Shown: one piece after another, positions 34,482 through 44,502 of the stretch
How the letters are laid out: every line of letters begins with the position of its first letter
Numbering within the stretch: the stretch's first letter is position 1
Origin: Methanoplanus endosymbiosus
GTDB lineage: Archaea; Halobacteriota; Methanomicrobia; Methanomicrobiales; Methanomicrobiaceae
Direction of reading: 5' to 3'
DNA: 64,000 bases
Assembly (NCBI RefSeq): GCF_024662215.1
Contig: NZ_CP096115.1
Span: forward strand, 2,740,935 to 2,804,934
Program-made: the position numbers and the translations under genes
The notes under the pieces: generated by a model
Seen by the model: only the letters and a program-made list of their open reading frames with translations
Database searches by the model: none
Told to the model about the DNA's origin: nothing

Positions 34482-35456
34482 TTGTCTGGCAATCTGACAG
34501 GATTAGAAGGGAAGAATTCATGCTTAGATGTGAAAAATTCATGCATCTGTGCAATTATCCCCTGCCTCAATGAAGAGCTTGTCATAGGTAGCCTTATCCT
34601 GAAAACCCTGCCGGAAGTTGACAGGGTAATCATAGTAGATGATGGTTCAACCGACAGAACGGCAGAGGTTGCAGAACTTGCAGGTGCCGAAGTCATAAGA
34701 TACGAAGAGAACCAAGGCAAAGCCTATGCACTAAAGAAGGGCATTGAGGCAGCAGTTAATAAAGGCTGCACAGCAGCAGTTCTCCTTGACGGCGATGGCC
34801 AGCACCACACAACCGATATTGCAAGGGTGCTGGCTCCGGTTATCACCGGTGGAGCTGATCTAGTTATTGGTTCCCGCTTCATAAATCTGGACGGCGATGA
34901 GAACAATAACAAGGTGCCAAAATACCGGCGCCTTGGTCAGGTAACTCTTGACTATGCAACGAATCTGACTTGTGACAAAGAAGTCAGACAAAACTCAAAC
35001 TTCAAAAGCACTGATTCCCAGTCCGGCTTCCGTGCCCTTGGTCCCAATGCCCTTGCAAACATGGATTTCATGTCAAACGGCTACAACATTGAGTCTGACA
35101 TGATTACCCACATGCTTGGAAAGGGCCTTAAGATCTGTGAGGTGCCCATCTCAGTCAGATATGATGTTCCAAACAAGCACAAGAAAAACCCGATAACGCA
35201 TGGTTTTGGTGTTCTGGGAAGTATTGTAGGCAAAATTGGTTACAGCCGGCCCCTGTTAGTTTTTGGAATTCCCGGCCTCCTGCTCTTTGTAATAGGCCTT
35301 GTAAGCGGCATCTTCGTAATATCCGAATACTATCACTTCGAGATATTTCACTACCTGATGCTCTTCATCAGCTTCAACTGCATTGTCATAGGTATGCTTC
35401 TGATAACTTCCGGGTTAATACTAAACTCCTTAACCCTCATGATGAAAAAGGGTTAA
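34482..35456 (+). CDS. GT2 glycosyltransferase, polyprenol-phosphate type with two C-terminal membrane helices
   Basis: 324 residues. A DPM1-like GT2 domain begins CAIIPCLNEELVIGSLI, with IVDDGSTDRT and the metal-binding LLDGDGQHH, then GSRF and SQSGFRALGPNAL. Two hydrophobic helices (~250-272 and ~285-310) close the protein. Such enzymes usually load a sugar onto a polyprenol phosphate at the membrane. The only in-frame start before the fold is TTG 34482, about 14 nt after GGGGGTG; there is no better ATG. It opens the polysaccharide cluster. Confidence 0.88.
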   Translation: MSGNLTGLEGKNSCLDVKNSCICAIIPCLNEELVIGSLILKTLPEVDRVIIVDDGSTDRTAEVAELAGAEVIRYEENQGKAYALKKGIEAAVNKGCTAAVLLDGDGQHHTTDIARVLAPVITGGADLVIGSRFINLDGDENNNKVPKYRRLGQVTLDYATNLTCDKEVRQNSNFKSTDSQSGFRALGPNALANMDFMSNGYNIESDMITHMLGKGLKICEVPISVRYDVPNKHKKNPITHGFGVLGSIVGKIGYSRPLLVFGIPGLLLFVIGLVSGIFVISEYYHFEIFHYLMLFISFNCIVIGMLLITSGLILNSLTLMMKKG

Positions 35457-35504
35457 TCTATTAAATTTAATTAATTTCTAAGAATATATGGTGTTTGAGG
35501 ACTT

Positions 35505-36392
35505 TTGATGGTTGGGATTAATAATAAAATTATGGTGCTGGGTGCCAATGGCATGCTGGGACATAAATTAATACAGGTTCTTTCCAGGGATTTTGAAGTA
35601 GTTGGGACAATCAGGAAAGGTTTAGATAAATATTTAGAATATCCTTTTTTTAAGGATGTTAAACTAATAGATGGGATAACAGCAGACAGATTCAATACTG
35701 TTTCAGAAGCAATTCAAAAAGAAAATCCTGATTTTGTTATTAATTGCATTGGAATAGTAAAACAGTTACCTGAAGCTCAGGATGCAATTCAGTCAATATC
35801 AATAAATGCCCTATTTCCACACCAATTGGCTAGTATTTGTCAAAATATTGATGCAAAACTAATTCATTATAGTACAGATTGTGTATTTTCCGGGAGTAAA
35901 GGCAGTTATAAGGAGAATGACTTTCCGGATGCAAATGACCTCTATGGCAGAACTAAATTCCTCGGAGAAGTTAATTATCAAAATAGTCTTACACTAAGAA
36001 CTTCAATTATTGGAAGAGAATTAAATGATGGGCATAGTCTTGTGGAATGGTTTATTTCTCAAAATGGTAGGTCCGTTAAAGGCTTTAAAAAAGCGATATT
36101 CAGTGGTTTAACAACTCTTGAGCATGGGAACATATTATGCAGAATAATCAATGAATTCCCGGATTTAACTGGAGTCTGGAATCTGGCTTCAGAACCAATT
36201 AGTAAATTTGATCTTTTAGATACAATAAATAAATATTATGATTTGGATATCACCATTGAGTCAGATGATAGTTTAGTTATCGACAGAAGTCTTGATGGGT
36301 TGGGTTTTAGAAATAAAACCGGAATAATTGTTCCCAATTGGGAAGATATGATTTCAGAAATGTATTTGGATGAAAGAAATTATAATATATGA
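35505..36392 (+). CDS. RmlD-like SDR reductase for a UDP-6-deoxy-HexNAc
   Basis: 295 residues. The Rossmann start KIMVLGANGMLGHKLIQ carries the GxxGxxG motif, and the YxxxK active site is in LYGRTKFLGE, with STDCVFSG before it. There is no C-terminal cupin, unlike CapF/WbjC. With the next two genes it matches the WbvB-WbvR-WbvD style set, in which the dehydrated/epimerised UDP-sugar is reduced at C4 and then epimerised at C2. The likely product is a UDP-L-QuiNAc or related sugar. A second start at codon 2 is possible. Confidence 0.82.
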   Translation: MMVGINNKIMVLGANGMLGHKLIQVLSRDFEVVGTIRKGLDKYLEYPFFKDVKLIDGITADRFNTVSEAIQKENPDFVINCIGIVKQLPEAQDAIQSISINALFPHQLASICQNIDAKLIHYSTDCVFSGSKGSYKENDFPDANDLYGRTKFLGEVNYQNSLTLRTSIIGRELNDGHSLVEWFISQNGRSVKGFKKAIFSGLTTLEHGNILCRIINEFPDLTGVWNLASEPISKFDLLDTINKYYDLDITIESDDSLVIDRSLDGLGFRNKTGIIVPNWEDMISEMYLDERNYNI

Positions 36393-36401
36393 GGTTTTTA
36401 A

Positions 36402-37460
36402 ATGCTTAGCAATAAAACAATATTAGTTACAGGCGGTACCGGTTCTTTAGGTAAAGTATTAATTCGCAGATTGTTATCCGGTGAGATGGGTAATCCAAAA
36501 AAAATAATTGTTTTTTCACGCGATGAAGCAAAACAGCATGAAATGCGTGTAGACTACTTAAAAAAATATTCCGCAACAGATGAGATAATATATAACAATT
36601 TTAAGCGCCTTCTGGATTTCAGAATTGGTGATGTCCGTAATTTCCATAGTGTAAGTCAGGTTCTGAAAAATGTTGATGTTGTATTTAATACGGCTGCTTT
36701 AAAGCAGGTTCCTTCATGCGAATACTTCCCATTTGAGGCAGTTCAGACAAACATTGAAGGACCTCAGAATATTATCCGTGCTATATGTGAAAATGATCTC
36801 CCGGTTGAAACAGTAGTGGGAATTTCTACTGATAAGGCATGCAAGCCAGTAAATGTAATGGGAATGACAAAGGCAATTCAGGAAAGAATTTTCATTCGTG
36901 CAAATCTTGATACAGAAAATACAAGATTCATCTGTGTGAGGTATGGAAATGTTTTGGCATCCAGAGGCTCTGTGATTCCGCTGTTTCATGAATTGATCAG
37001 AAATGGAGGGCCAGTTACAATTACAACACCTGATATGACCAGGTTTTTGTTAAGTCTTGACAACGCCGTTGATGTGATTTTTGCTGCTTTAAGAGAAGGA
37101 AAAAGAGGAGAAACATATATTCCGCGTGTGCCATCTGCAAAAATTACTGATCTTGCTGATGTACTTATAGGTGACAGGCCAATAAAAACAGAAATTACTG
37201 GTGTCCGGCCTGGTGAAAAAATTCATGAAATTTTAGTTTCAGAGGAAGAAGCTCACAGAACGATTAAGAGAGGAGATTACTATGTAATTCTTCCTATTCT
37301 TCCGGAAATACAGGATGAAGCTATCAAAACCGAAGTGCTTGGTAATGAATATAGTTCTGCTGACAATGTGATGACTCAGGAAGAGACCAGAATTCTGCTT
37401 AATTCATACAATCTTCTTCTTGAAGATAATTCTACTCATGAAGGAGAGCTGATTCGTTGA
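36402..37460 (+). CDS. UDP-GlcNAc 4,6-dehydratase / C5-epimerase (CapE/FnlA/WbvB type)
   Basis: 352 residues. The NAD(P)-binding GGTGSLGKVLI is near residue 11, RIGDVRN and NTAALKQVPSCE follow, and STDKA lies before MGMTKAIQE, where Met stands in for the Tyr of YxxxK, as often seen in this family. RYGNVLASRGSVIP and FLLSLDNAVD are characteristic. It carries out the first step from UDP-GlcNAc. It sits 9 bp after the reductase gene and overlaps the next gene by 4 bp, so the three are one operon. Confidence 0.88.
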   Translation: MLSNKTILVTGGTGSLGKVLIRRLLSGEMGNPKKIIVFSRDEAKQHEMRVDYLKKYSATDEIIYNNFKRLLDFRIGDVRNFHSVSQVLKNVDVVFNTAALKQVPSCEYFPFEAVQTNIEGPQNIIRAICENDLPVETVVGISTDKACKPVNVMGMTKAIQERIFIRANLDTENTRFICVRYGNVLASRGSVIPLFHELIRNGGPVTITTPDMTRFLLSLDNAVDVIFAALREGKRGETYIPRVPSAKITDLADVLIGDRPIKTEITGVRPGEKIHEILVSEEEAHRTIKRGDYYVILPILPEIQDEAIKTEVLGNEYSSADNVMTQEETRILLNSYNLLLEDNSTHEGELIR

Positions 37461-38548
37461 AGGTTGTCACAGTTCTTGGGACACGCCCTGAAATAATTCG
37501 TTTGAGCCGAATTATTGAAAAGCTTGATCTGATCTGTGAGCATGTATTAGTTCACACCGGGCAGAATTATGATAAAAATCTGAATGATATTTTTTTTGAT
37601 GAATTAAAAGTCCGTTCTCCTGATTACTATCTTGGAATCCAGGGTAAAACATCCGGTGAACAAATTGGTAAAATTATTGAGAAATGTGAAAAGATTTTTA
37701 TTGAGGAAAAACCGGATAAACTTCTTATTTTGGGTGATACAAACAGCAGTTTATCCGCAATTGTTGCTAAAAGGTTAGGTATTCCTGTTTATCATATGGA
37801 AGCAGGAAACAGATGCTATGATGACAGGGTTCCTGAAGAAGTAAACCGGAGAATTATTGATCACAGCAGTGATGTTTTAATGCCATATACTGAAAGAAGC
37901 CGTGCCAACCTGCTGCATGAGGGAATTCAGGGTGAAAGAATTCTCGTAACCGGTAATCCAATCAAAGAAGTAATTAATTATTATCAGTCTTCAATCGATT
38001 CATCTGATATTTTGAATAAGCTTGGTATTAAAAAGGATGATTATTTTCTTGTAACTATGCACCGTGCAGAAAATGTAGATTCAGAATCACGCCTTAAATC
38101 ACTGACTCAGGCACTCCAGAAATTAAGCGATAAATATGGAATGAATGTTGTATGTAGTACACATCCACGGACTAAAGATCGCATGGAAAAGTATGGTTTG
38201 TCGTTTGATAATGATAGAATCCGGTTTTTAGAACCATTTGGTTTTTTTGATTTCGTCAATCTTGAAAAAAATGCTTTCTGTGTGATCAGTGACAGTGGAA
38301 CTGTTCAGGAGGAGTGCTGTATCTTGGGAGTACCAAATGTTACAATCAGGGATGTAACAGAAAGACCTGAAACAATAGAATGCGGTAGCAATATTCTTGC
38401 AGGTGCCGATCCCGAGACTATTGAACAGTGTGTACGCTGTGTGATGGAGCGGGAATCAGAATGGATAATTCCGCCTGAATACCTAAAAGAAAATGTTAGT
38501 GACACAGTCATAAGGATTTTATCTGGTTATAATCACCGGACAGCATAA
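37457..38548 (+). CDS. UDP-sugar C2-epimerase (FnlC/WbvD type, WecB-like)
   Basis: 363 residues. A WecB-fold enzyme: VLGTRPEIIRLSRII, LGDTNSSLSA, YHMEAGNRCYD, VPEEVNRRIIDH, MHRAENVDSE, CSTHPRTKDRM, ISDSGTVQEECCILG and VTERPETIECG. The GNRC variant in place of the GLRS of true WecB is typical of the branch acting on 6-deoxy sugars. It starts with TTG 37457, overlapping the dehydratase by 4 bp. A true WecB is encoded separately at 2307. Confidence 0.85.
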   Translation: MKVVTVLGTRPEIIRLSRIIEKLDLICEHVLVHTGQNYDKNLNDIFFDELKVRSPDYYLGIQGKTSGEQIGKIIEKCEKIFIEEKPDKLLILGDTNSSLSAIVAKRLGIPVYHMEAGNRCYDDRVPEEVNRRIIDHSSDVLMPYTERSRANLLHEGIQGERILVTGNPIKEVINYYQSSIDSSDILNKLGIKKDDYFLVTMHRAENVDSESRLKSLTQALQKLSDKYGMNVVCSTHPRTKDRMEKYGLSFDNDRIRFLEPFGFFDFVNLEKNAFCVISDSGTVQEECCILGVPNVTIRDVTERPETIECGSNILAGADPETIEQCVRCVMERESEWIIPPEYLKENVSDTVIRILSGYNHRTA

Positions 38549-38567
38549 TATTTTTAAGTGACATAAT

Positions 38568-39758
38568 ATGAAAATCCTATTAGTTCAGGAAACAGACTGG
38601 CTTGAACGATATCCCCATACACAGCACCATCTGATGGAAAGGTTATCGCTTAAAGGACATTCTATTAAAGTTATTGATTATGCTTTTGACTGGAAAAAGG
38701 ATGAAGATGAAAAAATCTTCCAGAGTAAACAGGAATTTCATAATGTAAAAAAGATATATGGTGGTGCAGTAGTTGATGTAATTCGTCCTTCTGCACTGAG
38801 GATCTCTGTTCTGGAATATCCTTATCTGATGTTTTCACATAATTGTGAAATAAAAAAGCAGATCAAAGAGTTTAAACCGGATATAATTATTGGGTTTGGC
38901 ATTCTTAATGCATATGTTGCATCCGGGCTTGCTAAAAAGTATAATATTCCATTTATTTACTACTGGATTGATGCTCTTGATACTTTAATTCCGGAAAAGA
39001 CATTCCAGACTTTAGGAAGAATAATTGAACAAAAAACAATCAATAATTCCAGGAAATATTTTGTCACAAACGAAAAGCTCAAAGATCATATTATTGCTCT
39101 TGGAGCGGAGGAAGATAAGATTGACATCTTTAGTTCCGGCATTGACTTTAATGTGTTCAATGATAAAATTGATGGTTCAGCTATCCGTAAGAAATATGGC
39201 ATAAAAGACAATGAAATAGTTCTGTTCTTTATGGGCTGGATTTATCATTTTTCAGGGCTAAAAGAGATAGCAGAAGAACTAGGCAAAGAGAAAGAATCGG
39301 GTAAGTATTCAAACATAAAACTGCTGGTTGTTGGTGAAGGTGATGCATACCCGGATCTTCAAAAACTGAGAGACCAATATCATCTTGAAGATCAGCTCTT
39401 CCTTACAGGAAGACAGCCCTACGAAAAGATTCCGGAGTATATTGCTTCATCTGACATTTGTATTCTTCCGGCCTACACTGATGAACCAACTATGAAGGAC
39501 ATTGTTCCTATTAAGATTCTAGAATACATGGCAATGGGCAAACCAGTTATTACAACAAAACTCCCCGGATTAATCAAAGAGTTTGGAAATGACAATGGTA
39601 TTATTTATGCTAATTCACCAGAGGAAACCATGATAACTGCACAAGATATTCTATCCAAGGTTAATTGTCATGAATACGGAGTGAAAGCGAGAACATTTGT
39701 TGAGAAATATGATTGGATTTCAATTAGTAATCAATTTGAACAGACTTTAAAAATTTAA
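38568..39758 (+). CDS. GT4 family glycosyltransferase
   Basis: 396 residues, GT-B fold. The N-terminal domain (ILLVQETDWLERYPHTQHH) is followed by the C-terminal nucleotide-sugar domain with FFMGWIYHFSGLKE, LLVVGEGDAYPDL, FLTGRQPYEKIPEYIASSD, and the E-x7-E-like EYMAMGKPVI. Cytosolic or membrane-associated; it adds one sugar to the growing polysaccharide unit. 19 bp after the epimerase, so part of the same operon. Confidence 0.88.
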   Translation: MKILLVQETDWLERYPHTQHHLMERLSLKGHSIKVIDYAFDWKKDEDEKIFQSKQEFHNVKKIYGGAVVDVIRPSALRISVLEYPYLMFSHNCEIKKQIKEFKPDIIIGFGILNAYVASGLAKKYNIPFIYYWIDALDTLIPEKTFQTLGRIIEQKTINNSRKYFVTNEKLKDHIIALGAEEDKIDIFSSGIDFNVFNDKIDGSAIRKKYGIKDNEIVLFFMGWIYHFSGLKEIAEELGKEKESGKYSNIKLLVVGEGDAYPDLQKLRDQYHLEDQLFLTGRQPYEKIPEYIASSDICILPAYTDEPTMKDIVPIKILEYMAMGKPVITTKLPGLIKEFGNDNGIIYANSPEETMITAQDILSKVNCHEYGVKARTFVEKYDWISISNQFEQTLKI

Positions 39759-39771
39759 TACAGGTGATAGA

Positions 39772-40917
39772 GTGAATATTCTGCAGGTTTGTCCATTTTT
39801 CAATCCAAAAAGAGGGGGATCAGTAACTATATTGTATGATCTCTCAAGGGAACTTGCTAAAAAGGGTCACCAGGTTACAATAATTACTACTGATTTTGAT
39901 TTTGATCCTGACTATGCAAAATCCCTTAAGGATGTCCAGGTAATTAAATTCAATTGCTTAGCAAATATCAAAGAGTTCTATTATTCCCCAAGTATGAGGA
40001 CATGGTTGAAGAATAACTTACAGCAATTTGACATAATTCATCTCCATAATTTCCGTTCTTATCAAAATAATTTAGTTTGTCATTATGCAATTAAATATAA
40101 TATCCCATATGTTCTTCAGCCTCATGGCTCGCTTCCTAGAATAATAGAGAAGCAGGGACTTAAAAGGATATATGACCATCTTTGGGGTAATAATATTTTG
40201 GAAAATTCTTCTAAAATCATTGCCGTCTCTAATACAGAAGCAGATCAATTTAGAGACATTGGTAGATCTAATGAAAATATCATAGTAATTCCGAATGGGC
40301 TTAATATCAATTCATTCAATGATCTTCCCCCAATAGGACAATTTAAAAAAGAATATAACATCAAAGAAAAGCATGTAGTATTATATGTTGGACGAATTCA
40401 CAAACTTAAAGGGATTGGTTTTCTAATCCGTACATTTAGTTCTTTTGTCAGAGAATGGGGCGATGATATTGTTCTGATTATTGCCGGGGCTGATGATGGA
40501 TATACCGTTACTCTTGAGGATCTTGTGAAGCAACTTGATCTTATGAACAAGGTGAGATTTATAGGTCATATCTCTTTAGTAGGGGCATTATATCAGGATG
40601 CGGATGTTTTGGTTTACCCTTCAACCTATGAGATTTTTGGTCTTGTTCCATTTGAAGCATTGCTGTGTGGTACACCTGTTATTGTTACTGATGATTGTGG
40701 GTGCGGTGAACTCATTAAAGAAGCAGAGTGTGGGTATACTGTTCATTGTGGGGATGTTGATGACTTAAGTGAAACCCTCAGATATACCATTGAACACCCA
40801 GATATAGACAGAGAAATGGTTAACGCAGGAAGGCATTATATTGAAGAACACCTTGTCTGGGAGAAGATTGTAAAGCATGTGGAGGCGATGTATGAGGAAT
40901 GCATTTTCCACATTTGA
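39772..40917 (+). CDS. GT4 family glycosyltransferase
   Basis: 381 residues: ILQVCPFFNPKRGGSVTI at the start, HLHNFRSYQN, ISLVGALYQDADVLVYPSTYEIFG, then PFEALLCGTPVIVTDDCGCGEL. The C-terminal Glu-rich block and the YVGRIHKLKGIG donor site are intact. It begins at GTG 39772, with AGGTGA upstream. 13 bp after the previous GT4; likely the next step in the same pathway. Confidence 0.88.
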   Translation: MNILQVCPFFNPKRGGSVTILYDLSRELAKKGHQVTIITTDFDFDPDYAKSLKDVQVIKFNCLANIKEFYYSPSMRTWLKNNLQQFDIIHLHNFRSYQNNLVCHYAIKYNIPYVLQPHGSLPRIIEKQGLKRIYDHLWGNNILENSSKIIAVSNTEADQFRDIGRSNENIIVIPNGLNINSFNDLPPIGQFKKEYNIKEKHVVLYVGRIHKLKGIGFLIRTFSSFVREWGDDIVLIIAGADDGYTVTLEDLVKQLDLMNKVRFIGHISLVGALYQDADVLVYPSTYEIFGLVPFEALLCGTPVIVTDDCGCGELIKEAECGYTVHCGDVDDLSETLRYTIEHPDIDREMVNAGRHYIEEHLVWEKIVKHVEAMYEECIFHI

Positions 40918-41085
40918 AGAACCTCGATTTATTGGTTGATAGGCAAGGTTTGTACATTCTGTCTTACCTGCTATAAGTATTATTCATTCAAGAATAAAGT
41001 TAGTATCTCTAATGAGCGACATATAATGACCTATCTCAATATTATAAATGATAATTCTGTTAGTTTAGGAGGATCTGGCGCTAAT

Positions 41086-42657
41086 ATGGACTTATATCGT
41101 TCAAAAATATCACGGAAACTCTTCATTAAGTTATTCATAATTATAATTTCACTTAGCGTCCTAATGAGAGCATATTATATGCTAAGATATAATTTTTTAG
41201 TTTTAGATAACGATGCAATCGGGATAACAAAGACTATTGCATCTATCGAGTTATCGGGCAGAATTCATCCAGATATTGGATACATATACAGTAATGGTTT
41301 TGGTTATCAATTATATTCCCTAACAGCATCTTTACTATCAAACATCCCGGTACTCAATTATCAACTTTGTGTACGCCCCCTATTAGGAACAGTAACTCCC
41401 ATTGTAAGTTTCCTGTTTTTCTCCACCTATTTAAAAGAGAGGAGAATTGTATTAGTATCGATATTGCTATTGTTAGTATCACCAATAATTCTATTTGAGA
41501 CTACAAGAGCTTCGCACATGTTTATGGACATTTCCTTTCTGTTATTATCATTCTATCTGTTAAAGAAATATTTAGATTGTAATAATAAACAATGGCTGCT
41601 ATTATTAATTCCCGTTTTAATTTGCTTAGGAATTACAAATATTTTTATGGCTTTGATAATTAACATTGGACTTGCAGTGACTATTCTCGTGAAGAACTAT
41701 TCTGAAAAATATTTTCCATCAAAAATTACTGATATAAAGGGTGAAAAAAGTGACCACAATAATATATTTTTAATTTTTATTATGTTTATAATCCTTTCAT
41801 TTGTATCAATTTACACGCACCCAGTAATGTTCAGTATGTCCATGCATGTCCTTGATACAATTATTTCTATAGGTTCATCACTCTCATCAATATCAACTCC
41901 TGTGGCATATACATATGTTACAAGCGCATGGAAATCACCATTATTATACTGGACCGTAATTGTAATTTATAATATTACAATATTGCCACTTTCACTCATT
42001 TCATTTACGTATTTACTATATAATATTTTTATAAAAAAAAATCCAATTTCAACTGAAAAAATTAGCATGATTGCAGTATTTGGAATTATGGGTCTTTTAG
42101 TTGTTGTTTCAATTATAATAGATTTTATCGGTGCTGGAGGAATTGGATCGAATCTTCAACTAAGGATAACGACATTAATCATACCCTTCTCAATAGTAAT
42201 TATAGGTTTTCACAGCCAATTAGATCCAGTTTCTTTGATCCATAAAATATTCTATAACAATAGTGTTATTTTCATATTTTTGTTATTTATTATTGGATCA
42301 ATGCTTTACATCACTGCAGATCCTCTTGTTTCAAATTCTTGGAGATATACAAACAGTAACGAAATAAATTCTATGTACTGGTTAGAAAATCAATTGGATG
42401 AACAAATGACAGTCTGGGAAGGTGATAATATTGTTACTGGATCAAGATATGCAATGGCATATGATTTATTTATGCCATTCTCATCTGATAGAAAACTTAT
42501 CTTTGTACCTGCATCAATGGAACCAAAATATTATTTGATTTCTAAAATAACTTCAGATCACTATGCTGATTCTGAGATTTCCATAGCATCTTTAAAGTAT
42601 TTTGACTTGATTTTTGAAAATGGGGACTCAAAATATTTTACTATATTTAAAAAATAA
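41086..42657 (+). CDS. Large integral membrane protein, GT39-like or O-unit processing
   Basis: About 523 residues with roughly ten or eleven hydrophobic segments in the first ~430 residues and a soluble C-terminal part. An acidic loop after the first helix (LDNDAIGITK) and the polytopic layout fit the GT-C (GT39-like) group, but I cannot name a family. The frame is open from 40936; I chose ATG 41086 (MDLYRSKISRK) because GGAGGA lies 12 nt before it. Strongly AT-rich compared with the upstream genes, which suggests separate acquisition. It converges with the GT2 at 42628, overlapping by 30 bp. Confidence 0.65.
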   Translation: MDLYRSKISRKLFIKLFIIIISLSVLMRAYYMLRYNFLVLDNDAIGITKTIASIELSGRIHPDIGYIYSNGFGYQLYSLTASLLSNIPVLNYQLCVRPLLGTVTPIVSFLFFSTYLKERRIVLVSILLLLVSPIILFETTRASHMFMDISFLLLSFYLLKKYLDCNNKQWLLLLIPVLICLGITNIFMALIINIGLAVTILVKNYSEKYFPSKITDIKGEKSDHNNIFLIFIMFIILSFVSIYTHPVMFSMSMHVLDTIISIGSSLSSISTPVAYTYVTSAWKSPLLYWTVIVIYNITILPLSLISFTYLLYNIFIKKNPISTEKISMIAVFGIMGLLVVVSIIIDFIGAGGIGSNLQLRITTLIIPFSIVIIGFHSQLDPVSLIHKIFYNNSVIFIFLLFIIGSMLYITADPLVSNSWRYTNSNEINSMYWLENQLDEQMTVWEGDNIVTGSRYAMAYDLFMPFSSDRKLIFVPASMEPKYYLISKITSDHYADSEISIASLKYFDLIFENGDSKYFTIFKK

Positions 42658-43557
42658 TCTTTTTATGTACTTTATACCAAGATTAATCGGTTTAGACTTA
42701 CTGTATTTGAATGAATGTAATATTTGTTTGAATCCAGATATAAAATATCCATTTATTAAGTAAACTCCTCCTCCATTGAAATAAACTGAAGAATATGCAT
42801 TATTTATGAAGTAATCATCTTTATCTGAATTTATTAAAGAACACTTATTTTTATTCAAAATTTTAAGATGTTCATCAAGGTAATTTATAGATAGTGCGCT
42901 GCTTTTAGCTTCAGGATAAATTCTTGCACAAGCTAATGTTTTAGGAATGTAATCAATTATCCCCACAAAAGATAATCTTATCCAGTAATCAAGATCCATA
43001 CCCAAATTCAATATTTCATCAAAATTTCCTATTTTTTCAACGATTTCCTTTCTTAAGAAAACAGTCGGTTGTGGAATATAAAAACAACACCCATATAAAT
43101 CATCCAGAATAATTGGCTCTCGGACAACCTTTTCAATTTGATTTGACATTTTATCTATGTGGATAATATCTCCAAATATCATATCAACTATAGGATTATT
43201 ATTGAAATAATCTGCAATAACACCAAAGGTTCCTGGTAAATAAATATCATCGCTATTAAGGTAAGCAATTATATCTCCAGTTGCTTTTGAAAGACCTTTA
43301 TTTATAGCATGTGTTTGTCCCTTATCCGGTTCTGAAACCCAATAAGATATTTTATCCTCATACTTCCGGATAATATCGATGCTATTATCGGTGCTCCCCC
43401 CATCAATAATAATATATTCAATATTTGGATAATCCTGATCTATTACAGAAAGTATAGTTTCTTCAATAAACTCCCCCTGATTATAGCTTGGGGTAATTAT
43501 TGATATTTTTGGTAATTGACTACTAATATTACCCTTGAGATCATTTTCAGCTATCAT
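42628..43557 (-). CDS. GT2 family glycosyltransferase
   Basis: 309 residues with a GT-A fold: ISIITPSYNQGEFIEETI, YIIIDGGSTDNS, SEPDKGQTHAINKGL, and the metal site YLNSDDIYLPG, then QPTVFLRKEI and LGMDLDYWIRL. It resembles WcaA-type glycosyltransferases. Minus strand, convergent with the membrane protein; the 30-bp overlap at the 3' ends suggests a rearrangement joined two cassettes here. Confidence 0.88.
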   Translation of the reverse strand: MIAENDLKGNISSQLPKISIITPSYNQGEFIEETILSVIDQDYPNIEYIIIDGGSTDNSIDIIRKYEDKISYWVSEPDKGQTHAINKGLSKATGDIIAYLNSDDIYLPGTFGVIADYFNNNPIVDMIFGDIIHIDKMSNQIEKVVREPIILDDLYGCCFYIPQPTVFLRKEIVEKIGNFDEILNLGMDLDYWIRLSFVGIIDYIPKTLACARIYPEAKSSALSINYLDEHLKILNKNKCSLINSDKDDYFINNAYSSVYFNGGGVYLINGYFISGFKQILHSFKYSKSKPINLGIKYIKRLFFKYSKIF

Positions 43558-43602
43558 AGTAACTTCTCATACAAATTCTATGTGTCAATTTAATTTACCC
43601 AT

Positions 43603-43824
43603 TTAGCTAGTTATTAGTACACTACCACTAAGGTAATCGTCCAATTTCTTTTTAAAATCCTTCATTGCCAAAACTACGATATTTTTGTGAAGAATGGAAG
43701 GAAATGTGGGCAGTGTAGATATACACTGCGCTCGATAAATCCTTTTCAGCAGTAAATCAAATATTTTAATGAAATAATGAAGTAACGTTAATATTTCCAA
43801 AAGAGAACTGGCAGTAGTGTACAT
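43603..43824 (-). CDS. Uncertain small ORF, possible fragment
   Basis: 73 residues, hydrophobic N terminus then basic C terminus (VLAMKDFKKKLDDYLSG). No family. It sits between the GT2 gene and IS debris, so it may be a fragment or a chance frame. Confidence 0.25.
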   Translation of the reverse strand: MYTTASSLLEILTLLHYFIKIFDLLLKRIYRAQCISTLPTFPSILHKNIVVLAMKDFKKKLDDYLSGSVLITS

Positions 43825-43864
43825 TTTTTTAGCTATTTGGGTAATTTATATTTCAAATCTTTAC

Positions 43865-44000
43865 TTATTCTTTGTTTATTTTAGCAGGAACTCCTTCTAC
43901 AACGAAATAAGGAGGTACATCCTTTGTTACAACTGTTCCAGCGGTGATAATTTTGAATAATTGTTCTCCTAAACTTAATCCTCCTAACATATACTGAACC
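43865..44000 (-). pseudogene. Hexapeptide acetyltransferase C-terminal remnant
   Basis: Encodes ITAGTVVTKDVPPYFVVEGV-PAK, the typical end of a left-handed-beta-helix acetyltransferase. Upstream residues (QYMLGGLSLGEQLFK) do not match, so only the tail survives. It differs from the intact acetyltransferase at 47222. Confidence 0.7.
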
Positions 44001-44009
44001 CTATCCTCT

Positions 44010-44201
44010 AAGCAGAGCAAATATAAGTTAAATTGTGTAGCTCACCTTGAAATTCATATTTATCTAAGACATATAGTTAACTTATTTTTAATTTTTATTA
44101 GGATAAACCCTGTTTTTATTCAAAAACTTATGATAAGTCTACATCTAATTTAGATATATATATGCATGCTTTCTAAATATATTTTATGTAAAGAGACTGC
44201 A
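44010..44201. other. AT-rich intergenic, no gene
   Basis: About 190 bp of AT-rich sequence. Nothing recognisable before the IS21 end at 44202. Confidence 0.4.
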
Positions 44202-44226
44202 TATGTCAATGACGGTTTTACATTCC
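44202..44226 (-). repeat. IS21-type terminal sequence
   Basis: TGTCAATGACGGTTTTACAT lies ~57 bp beyond the istB stop. The same terminus, with one change, occurs at 58904, and a related TGTCAATGCC end at 58307. Confidence 0.65.
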
Positions 44227-44502
44227 CCAGTACCGTCGGTTTATTATTCCTCACCCCTCTTAAAACGTTCTCTAATTTCGTGTCAAAAATGTGGAAACCC
44301 TTCTCCTTTTGTTTTTGACTGATCAACCCACAATTTATGACTCTTTCTGTCTTTCATACGGTAATTTTCACCTCGAATATTCACAACCGTGCAATGGTGA
44401 AGAATACGATCAAGAAGTGCAGCGGCTATCACATGGTCCTGAAATATTTCACCCCATTCAGCAAACGTTTTGTTTGAGGTGAATATTGTTGTTCCTCTTT
44501 CA

